Origin: JBEKZQ01 sp049509675
Lineage (GTDB): Bacteria; Planctomycetota; Planctomycetia; Pirellulales; Thermoguttaceae
Direction of reading: 5' to 3'
Assembly: GCA_049509675.1 (NCBI GenBank)
Contig: JBEKZQ010000414.1
Span: 1 to 5,650, forward strand
DNA length: 5,650 nt
Shown piece after piece: positions 1 to 4,508 of this stretch. Position numbers and translations under genes: made by a program. The notes beneath the pieces were generated by a model that did not search any database, was not told the origin of the DNA, and saw only the letters and a program-made list of their open reading frames with translations. Each line of letters opens with the position of its first letter. Positions within the stretch are counted from its first letter, which is position 1.

Positions 1-742
1 GGAAGCCAAGCCGGCGGCCAAAGAAGCCCCAGAGGCGAAGGAAGCCAAGCCGGCGGCCAAAGAAGCCCCAGAGGCGAAGGAAGCCAAGCCGGCGGCCAAA
101 CCGGCCGCACCCGCGCCCAAGGAAATTAACGTCGTCCTGGTGGCCGACGTCGATGCCATCTCTCAGGGGATCTTCCGCATTCGAGAGATGGGCGACATGC
201 CCGAGGAAGGCGTCCACTTCGATTTCGACAACGTGACCTTCGTGCTCAACGTGCTGGACGAGTTGGCCAAGGACGGGCGTTTCGTGGAGATCCGCAGCCG
301 CCGGCCGACGCACCGCACGCTGTTGCGGATCGACGAGGTCACCGACGACAAGCGGCGCAAGACGACCGAGGCCCACGAGGAGTTCAACAAAAAGTATCAG
401 ACCGCGGTGGACGAGGAAGAGAAGGGCGTGCGGAAGGACATCGACGAGCTGAAGAAGCGCGAAAGCGGCTCCACCCAGGACGTGATGATCGACCTGGCCA
501 TGACAACGCGCGACCGGGAGCGGCGCTTGGAAACCAAACGCGAACAATTGAAACAGGAGCGCGACCGCGATATCAAGAAGACCGATACCGAGTTGAACCT
601 GTACGTGCAGAAGGTGCAACGGAATTACAAGCTGTGGGCTGTGCTCTTGCCGCCCATTCCGCCCCTGGTGCTGGCCGCGGTCGTCTTTGCCGGCCGTCGT
701 CGTCGCGAGCGGGAGGGCGTATCGCGAAAGCGGATGCGCTAG
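1..742 (+). CDS. GldG-like ABC transporter accessory protein, C-terminal part (5' end outside window)
   Basis: The frame is open from the left edge to TAG at 740-742, giving 246 visible residues; the true start lies upstream. Visible residues 1-45 are a Lys/Ala/Pro/Glu-rich linker containing a tandem repeat. A hydrophobic strand and ADVD motif follow (about residues 43-51), then a DNxxFxxNxLDxLxxDxxxxxIRSR segment (residues 76-101). This segment resembles the end of the extracytoplasmic domain of GldG-type auxiliary ABC proteins (ABC_transp_aux family). Next comes a long charged, helical, coiled-coil-like stretch (about bases 341-628), one transmembrane segment (632-694) and an Arg/Lys-rich tail, which suggests a cytoplasmic C-terminus. 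In the gliding bacteria where the family was named, GldG works with the ATPase GldA and permease GldF; in planctomycetes the substrate is unknown. The DUF4340 gene downstream fits this assignment, because the pair is often adjacent. Family call by motif recall, not by search. Confidence 0.8.
   Translation, partial: EAKPAAKEAPEAKEAKPAAKEAPEAKEAKPAAKPAAPAPKEINVVLVADVDAISQGIFRIREMGDMPEEGVHFDFDNVTFVLNVLDELAKDGRFVEIRSRRPTHRTLLRIDEVTDDKRRKTTEAHEEFNKKYQTAVDEEEKGVRKDIDELKKRESGSTQDVMIDLAMTTRDRERRLETKREQLKQERDRDIKKTDTELNLYVQKVQRNYKLWAVLLPPIPPLVLAAVVFAGRRRREREGVSRKRMR
2..100 (+). repeat. 39-base in-frame tandem repeat (13-residue unit, about 2.5 copies)
   Basis: Two identical 39-base units occupy 2-40 and 41-79, and the first 21 bases of a third occupy 80-100. 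Each unit encodes EAKPAAKEAPEAK, so copy-number change preserves the reading frame. More copies may lie left of the window. The repeat sits in the linker just before the last part of the extracytoplasmic domain of the GldG-like protein. Perfect identity at nucleotide level implies recent duplication or ongoing slippage or recombination. Confidence 0.95.
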
Positions 743-760
743 CGAACGAGCAGGAATATG

Positions 761-785
761 AAATCTCAAATCTCAAATTTGAGAT
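761..785. repeat. AT-rich heptamer array 1, with a 16-base perfect palindrome
   Basis: The 86-base gap between the GldG-like and DUF4340 genes (743-828) contains heptamers in register: AAATCTC at 761 and 768, AAATTTG at 775, then AGAT. Bases 770-785 form the perfect palindrome ATCTCAAATTTGAGAT. The composition contrasts sharply with the GC-rich surroundings. The array could fold as a weak hairpin in the message between the two cistrons. It closely matches array 2 at 2544-2582 in inverted orientation. The rest of the gap shows only the ribosome binding site of the next gene; no convincing promoter was seen. Confidence 0.85.
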
Positions 786-815
786 CACGAATGCCTAAGA
801 CTACTTACTTCGTTT

Positions 816-820
816 GAGGA
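816..820 (+). promoter_or_regulatory. Ribosome binding site GAGGA for the DUF4340 gene
   Basis: GAGGA lies 8 bases before ATG at 829. It selects this ATG over the in-frame TTG at 814, which would overlap the site itself. The hydrophobic N-terminus also begins sensibly from 829. Confidence 0.7.
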
Positions 821-828
821 TTACGCGA

Positions 829-2526
829 ATGAACGAGAATGCGAAAACGGTGACCGTCGTCGGCGTTGCCGCCGCATTGGTATTGATCGCCTGGTGGGCC
901 CGGCCGGGGCTGGAAAGCAGCGCCAAACCCAAGGACGAGGTGGGACAGAAACTGGTGGCCGACTTCAATCCGTTGACCGCCGCCAGCCTGGAGATCATCG
1001 AGTTCGACGAAGACACGGCCACGGTGCGGCCGTTCCTGGTGGCCCAGGCGACCGACAAGGGCAAAACCCGCTGGTCGATCCCTTCGCACGACAACTATCC
1101 GGCCGACGCCCAGGACCAGGTGGCCGACGCGGCGACCAGCCTGCTGGGCCTGAAGATCCTCAGCGTGGAAAGCAGCGATCCCGGCGAGCACGCCAAGTTC
1201 GGCGTGGTCGACCCCGGCTCGAAGGACCTGAAGGTCGGCGACACGGGCGTGGGCATGCGCGTGACCATGAAAGACAAGGGCGGCAAGGTCCTGCTCTCGT
1301 TGATCATCGGCAAGGCGGTCCCCGATGCCAAGAACAACCTTCGCTACGTGCGCGCCGCCGGCTCGGACTCGGTCTACGTGGTGGCCGCCAAGACCGAGAA
1401 GCTTTCGGCCAAGTTCGGCGACTGGATCGAGAAGAACCTGTTGAAGATGAACGCTTGGGACTTGAAGCAGGCGTGGATCCGCGACTATTCGGTCGACGCC
1501 CTCCAGGGCCGCTTGCAGCAGAACGCCGATATCACCCTGGGCTACGACGATGCGGCCGACCCGAAATGGAAATTCGTCAAAGACGAGAAGTTCACCGGCG
1601 ACGGCAAGTGGCAGCCGCGGCCCCTGGCCGCCGACGAGGAACTGAATACCACGAAGCTCGACGAAATGAAGTCGGCCCTGGACGACCTGAAGATCATCGA
1701 CGTCCGCAAGAAGCCGCCCGGCCTGAGCGGCGATCTGAAGGCGGCCAAGGATTTCGTGAAAGATCGCGAGGCCCGCGATTCCTTGATGAGCCGCGGCTTC
1801 ATCCCGGCCCAGATCGAGCAAGACGGGCCGGTGGAAATCTTCTCCAACGAGGGCGAAGTCCGCTACCTGATGAAAGACGGCGTGGAGTACGTGTTGCGGT
1901 TCGGGGCCGTGGCCGCCGACAGCGGCGGAGCGGCCAAGAAGGACAAGAAGGAAACCACCAGTGCCGGCCCCAGCCGTTACCTGTTCGTCACGACCCAGTT
2001 CAATCCCGAGGCGATCGCCAAGCCGCAGCCCGAGCCATTGCCCGAGGAAAAGAAACCGGCCGGCGCCGACAAGGCCAAGCCTGCCGACGCCAAGCCCGCC
2101 GAGAAGGGGGCCAAGGAGGCCGATGCCAAGAAGCCCGATGCCAAGGATGCCAGGAAGGACGACAAGAAAGCCGATTTGAAGGCCGAACGGGAGCGCGTCG
2201 AGAAGGAGAACAAGCGTAAGAAGGACGAGTACGACGAGAAGGTCAAGAAGGGGAAGGAGCACGTCAACGAGCTCAACGCCCGCTTCGCCGACTGGTACTA
2301 CGTGATCGCCGACGACGTGTACAAGAAGATCCATCTCAACCGCGATCTGGTGGTCAAGAAGAAAGAGAAGAAGGACAAGGACAAGGACGCCGACCATGCC
2401 CACGATCACGAGCACGACGATCACGACGCCGCCAAGCCGGCCGACGAGAAGCCCAATCCGCTGGGCGATCTCGACAAGTTGAAGAAGGAAGGTCCCGCGA
2501 GCGGCGCTCCCGAGGAGAAGAAATAG
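829..2526 (+). CDS. DUF4340 domain-containing membrane-anchored protein
   Basis: A 565-residue protein. Residues 7-24 form a single N-terminal transmembrane anchor, so the bulk is probably extracytoplasmic. The body (about 35-400) has the layout I recall for planctomycete DUF4340 proteins: a segment with SLEIIEFDE and RPF, then WSIPSHDNYPADA, a VGMRVTMKDKGGKVLLSLIIGK strand pair, RYVRAAGSDSVYVV, and a DWIEKNLLK...WDLKQ segment. A Lys/Ala/Pro/Asp-rich linker (about 400-446) and a charged helix (447-485) then interrupt the domain before a conserved-looking FADWYYVIADDVYKKIHL segment (486-503). The tail is Lys-rich with a His/Asp cluster (His523, 525, 527, 529, 532). It follows the GldG-like gene by 86 bases on the same strand and probably belongs to the same ABC complex as a periplasmic or membrane subunit. 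Its molecular function is unknown. The start was chosen from the GAGGA site; an in-frame TTG at 814 is the alternative. Confidence 0.85.
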   Translation: MNENAKTVTVVGVAAALVLIAWWARPGLESSAKPKDEVGQKLVADFNPLTAASLEIIEFDEDTATVRPFLVAQATDKGKTRWSIPSHDNYPADAQDQVADAATSLLGLKILSVESSDPGEHAKFGVVDPGSKDLKVGDTGVGMRVTMKDKGGKVLLSLIIGKAVPDAKNNLRYVRAAGSDSVYVVAAKTEKLSAKFGDWIEKNLLKMNAWDLKQAWIRDYSVDALQGRLQQNADITLGYDDAADPKWKFVKDEKFTGDGKWQPRPLAADEELNTTKLDEMKSALDDLKIIDVRKKPPGLSGDLKAAKDFVKDREARDSLMSRGFIPAQIEQDGPVEIFSNEGEVRYLMKDGVEYVLRFGAVAADSGGAAKKDKKETTSAGPSRYLFVTTQFNPEAIAKPQPEPLPEEKKPAGADKAKPADAKPAEKGAKEADAKKPDAKDARKDDKKADLKAERERVEKENKRKKDEYDEKVKKGKEHVNELNARFADWYYVIADDVYKKIHLNRDLVVKKKEKKDKDKDADHAHDHEHDDHDAAKPADEKPNPLGDLDKLKKEGPASGAPEEKK

Positions 2527-2543
2527 CCGGCGTGCAACATTTC

Positions 2544-2582
2544 AAATCTGAAATCTGAAATCTGAAATTTGAGATTTGAGAT
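2544..2582. repeat. AT-rich heptamer array 2, between convergent genes
   Basis: Heptamers in register: AAATCTG at 2544, 2551 and 2558, AAATTTG at 2565, AGATTTG at 2572, then AGAT to 2582. It fills most of the 66-base gap between the convergent DUF4340 and isomerase genes. The reverse complement of 2560-2582 matches 763-785 of array 1 at 22 of 23 positions. The half-sites give a weak, imperfect hairpin on either strand. A role in ending transcription from both sides is possible from position alone, but it lacks a strong GC stem and a clean T-run. Confidence 0.85.
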
Positions 2583-2592
2583 CCCATTGCTT

Positions 2593-3417
2593 CTAACCAA
2601 GCGCGCAATCCAAACACCGCTGCATGTACACCATGCTCTCCCGCGCCAGCCGCTTGATGCCCGGGGCGTAATCGAACACCTCGACCGAGACCCAGCCTTG
2701 ATAGTCCACTTCGCCCAGGGCCTGAAAAATGGGCCGGAAATCGAGTTGGCCGAAGCCGGGTCCCTGCCGGTTCGGATCATTGGCGTGCAGGTGGGCCAGC
2801 AAGGCGTGATGCCGGGCGATCAACTCGGGGATGGGAGTCGGTTCGCTGCTCATCGCCTTGCAGTCCAGGTGCAGCCGCACGTGCGGTGAACCGATGCGCC
2901 CGATCAACTCGACCGCCAGCGCGGCCGTGGTGAGGAAATCGGTTTCCTGAGGCGTGAGCGGTTCCAGGGCCAGGACCACGCCGCCGTCTTCCAGCACGGG
3001 GAGCACGGCCGTCAGCACTTCGGCGGCGAAATCGGCGCCCTGCTGCGGCGATACGCCGGGCAAAAGGCTGCGCTGCTGCGGAGATCCGAAGACCATGATC
3101 GAGCCGCCCAGGTCGACACACAGCCGCGCCAGGTCGGCCAGATACTCGGCCGTGCGGCGGCGGACCGCCGGATCGGGATGCGTCAGATGCAGCCCTTCGG
3201 TCTTTGCCAGCAGCCAGTGCAGGCCGACGACTTCCAGGCCGGCCGCGTCGGCCTGGCGGCGAATCTCCTGCCGCCGTGCGGCCGGAATCTCGGCCACGTG
3301 CCGGGCGATCGTGAACGGGGCAATCTCCACGCCCGTGTAACCGCACTCCGCCGCGAAGGCGAAGGCCCGATCAAACGTCCAGTCCTGGAATGTCTCGTTG
3401 CAAATCGCGAATTTCAT
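2593..3417 (-). CDS. Sugar phosphate isomerase/epimerase-like TIM-barrel protein
   Basis: A 274-residue protein of the xylose-isomerase-like TIM-barrel superfamily (AP_endonuc_2 type). The N-terminus MKFAICNETF and CGYTGVEI match the first barrel strands, so the ATG at 3415-3417 is well supported. The four expected metal ligands are visible: Glu152 (ALEPLT), Asp185 (HLDCKAM), His211 (HLHAND) and Glu246 (VEVFDY). From memory these positions coincide with the ligands of D-tagatose 3-epimerase, where the two glutamates also do the acid-base chemistry. Arg217 after HANDPN also matches. The His188 of that enzyme is alanine here, so the substrate may differ. Likely a cytoplasmic ketose epimerase or sugar isomerase with Mn or a similar metal; the substrate cannot be read from sequence. 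Its first 47 bases overlap the upstream methyltransferase gene. Hydroxypyruvate isomerase or inosose-type relatives are alternatives. Confidence 0.85.
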   Translation of the reverse strand: MKFAICNETFQDWTFDRAFAFAAECGYTGVEIAPFTIARHVAEIPAARRQEIRRQADAAGLEVVGLHWLLAKTEGLHLTHPDPAVRRRTAEYLADLARLCVDLGGSIMVFGSPQQRSLLPGVSPQQGADFAAEVLTAVLPVLEDGGVVLALEPLTPQETDFLTTAALAVELIGRIGSPHVRLHLDCKAMSSEPTPIPELIARHHALLAHLHANDPNRQGPGFGQLDFRPIFQALGEVDYQGWVSVEVFDYAPGIKRLARESMVYMQRCLDCALG

Positions 3418-4309
3418 GCGGGGCCTTCACTCCTTGGATGCCTTTGAGTCGGCGGCCGTTGGCCGTGTCAGGGACGCTTACCAACGGCTCGGCAGCGCCG
3501 TCCAGTCGATCGCCCGGCTCGATGCCCGCCAGGCGGGTCTTGATCTTCTCGGCATATTCGGCCGATAGCTCGAAGCCCAGGAAGCGGCGGCCCAGCTTCT
3601 TCGCCACGGCCAAGGTCGTGCCGCTGCCGCCGAAGGGGTCCAACACCAGGTCGCCTTCGTTGCTCGATGCACGGATGATGCGGCCCAAGAGCTGTTCCGG
3701 CATCTGGCAGCCGTGCCAGCCGGCCCGCTCCTTGAACGTGCCGCACACCCGGGGAAAATACCACGTGTCCTCCTCCGTAGTGAACCCCTGAGGCACGTCC
3801 TGCGGACGCAGGATCCACGTGTCGTCGGGCAACCGGCCGGTCGGGTTCGCGCGGCGGTCGCCATAGACCAGTTGCCGGGCCGACGGCACCCGGATCGCCT
3901 CGGTGTTGAAAGTGAAGGACGCGGCGTCCTTGACCATGTGGAACAGATGGGCGTGGGAACGGCTGAACTTCTGCTTGCAGTTCACGCCAAAGGTGTAGTA
4001 CCACACAACCCAACTCCGGCACGCCAGGCCGTGCGTCTGCTGGAGCATGAGTTTCAGTTCCGCCGCATACTCGTCGCCGATGGCCAGCCAGAAAGTGCCG
4101 TTGGGCTTGAGCACCCGGGCGACTTCGCCCGTCCACTGGCGGCTCCAGTCGAGGTATTCTTCCCGGCCGCGGCGGTCCTCGTACACGTCGTAATCGTAGC
4201 CGATGTTGAACGGCGGATCGGCGAAAGCCAAATCGACTGTTGCGTCGTCAAGCTTCTTCAGGCCCTTGAGGCAATCCTCGTTGTGGATGGCATTGATCTT
4301 GATAGGCAT
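3371..4309 (-). CDS. Site-specific DNA methyltransferase, beta class (N6_N4_Mtase family), orphan
   Basis: A 312-residue SAM-dependent DNA methyltransferase. The catalytic motif DPPF is at residues 31-34, in FADPPFNIGYDYD, near the N-terminus. The SAM-binding motif DPFGGSGTT is at 224-232, followed by GFELSAEYAEKIKTRL. The order catalytic motif, recognition region, SAM motif defines the beta class. DPPF rather than SPPY favours N6-adenine over N4-cytosine as product. The middle (about 95-200, including WVVWYYTFGVNCKQKFSRSHAHLFHMVKD) should hold the target recognition part; the site cannot be predicted. Residues after about 265 show no motif I know. ATG at 4309 is preferred over ATG at 4315 because AAGGA is 6 bases from the former and abuts the latter. 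No endonuclease gene is nearby, so it looks like a regulatory or solitary methyltransferase. The last 47 bases overlap the isomerase start, implying co-transcription. Confidence 0.9.
   Translation of the reverse strand: MPIKINAIHNEDCLKGLKKLDDATVDLAFADPPFNIGYDYDVYEDRRGREEYLDWSRQWTGEVARVLKPNGTFWLAIGDEYAAELKLMLQQTHGLACRSWVVWYYTFGVNCKQKFSRSHAHLFHMVKDAASFTFNTEAIRVPSARQLVYGDRRANPTGRLPDDTWILRPQDVPQGFTTEEDTWYFPRVCGTFKERAGWHGCQMPEQLLGRIIRASSNEGDLVLDPFGGSGTTLAVAKKLGRRFLGFELSAEYAEKIKTRLAGIEPGDRLDGAAEPLVSVPDTANGRRLKGIQGVKAPHEIRDLQRDIPGLDV
3424..3428 (-). promoter_or_regulatory. Ribosome binding site GAAGG for the isomerase, inside the methyltransferase gene
   Basis: On the minus strand GAAGG lies 6 bases before the isomerase ATG. 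A second purine block, AAGGAG (3430-3435), is 12 bases away. Both lie within the methyltransferase coding sequence, so ribosomes finishing the methyltransferase pass over this site before reaching their stop. Confidence 0.6.
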
Positions 4310-4315
4310 GGTCAT

Positions 4316-4320
4316 TCCTT
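4316..4320 (-). promoter_or_regulatory. Ribosome binding site AAGGA for the methyltransferase
   Basis: On the minus strand AAGGA is followed by ATG ACC ATG. The spacing to the second ATG (4307-4309) is 6 bases, against zero to the first (4313-4315). The second is therefore taken as the start. The two choices differ by only two residues. Confidence 0.65.
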
Positions 4321-4342
4321 GACAGCGGCACATGCGTGCGTT

Positions 4343-4459
4343 CCCTCTCCCCTTGCGGGAGAGGGTTTGGGTGAGAGGATCTTTCTGGATGCCGGTCAAT
4401 GGCAAGCGGTCCGGCCAATCCCCCCTCACCCCCGACCCCTCTCCCGCAAGGGGAGAGGG
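4343..4459. repeat. Pair of inverted REP-like hairpins (117-base element)
   Basis: Bases 4343-4365 and 4437-4459 are exact 23-base inverted copies. Each copy is itself a hairpin, with a 9-base CCCTCTCCC/GGGAGAGGG stem and a 5-base loop (stems at 4343-4351/4357-4365 and 4437-4445/4451-4459). Imperfect similarity extends inward (GGGTGAGAGG near 4369-4378 against CCCCTCACCC near 4422-4431). The whole can also fold into one long cruciform. The arrangement resembles REP doublets (BIMEs or REPINs). Similar CCCTCTCCC repeats occur in many bacterial genomes; I recall this only generally. It lies between the propeller and methyltransferase genes and could affect transcript processing or read-through. 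Confidence 0.85.
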
Positions 4460-4465
4460 GAGTAA

Positions 4466-4508
4466 CAGCCGCTGGGTGCCACTGGCTTTGCCAGTGCCGC
4501 CAGCCGCT
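4466..4508. repeat. Hairpin repeat at the propeller gene stop, flanked by 8-base direct repeats
   Basis: A perfect 7-base stem CACTGGC (4480-4486) and GCCAGTG (4490-4496) encloses a 3-base loop. An outer 5-base stem GCTGG/CCAGC (4471-4475/4500-4504) extends it across an internal loop. CAGCCGCT occurs at 4466-4473 and again at 4501-4508, bracketing the hairpin; the second copy runs into the stop codon of the propeller gene. In the minus-strand message this is a hairpin just after the stop with no U-tract, so it is not a standard intrinsic terminator. It may protect the 3' end or be an inserted repeat. Confidence 0.7.

Noticed and set aside
2..100. CRISPR-like array
   Set aside because: The repeats are directly adjacent with no spacers and are in frame within a coding region.
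140..742. GTG at 140 as start of a small 200-residue gene
   Set aside because: The frame is open to the window edge, and the upstream repeat-coded linker and hydrophobic strand belong to the same protein.
814..828. TTG at 814 as start of the DUF4340 gene
   Set aside because: It overlaps the GAGGA site, has no ribosome site of its own, and ATG at 829 gives the expected short N-terminus before the membrane segment.
805..2424. Long open frame (539 codons) on the minus strand antisense to the DUF4340 gene
   Set aside because: Its product is Leu/Val/Gly-rich with no domain pattern. It arises because GC-rich, G/C-ending codons of the real gene suppress antisense stops. The sense frame has a clear family pattern and a ribosome site.
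3371..4309. Restriction-modification or DISARM/BREX-type defence locus around the methyltransferase
   Set aside because: Neighbours are a sugar isomerase and a propeller protein; no endonuclease, helicase, phosphatase or specificity gene is visible in the window.
4310..4506. Sigma-70 promoter for the methyltransferase
   Set aside because: A TTGACC-like hexamer is present on the minus strand within the loop of the repeat element, but no acceptable -10 partner at proper spacing was found.
4466..4508. Intrinsic terminator after the propeller gene
   Set aside because: The hairpin is present but no U-tract follows it on the minus strand; the downstream sequence is GC-rich.
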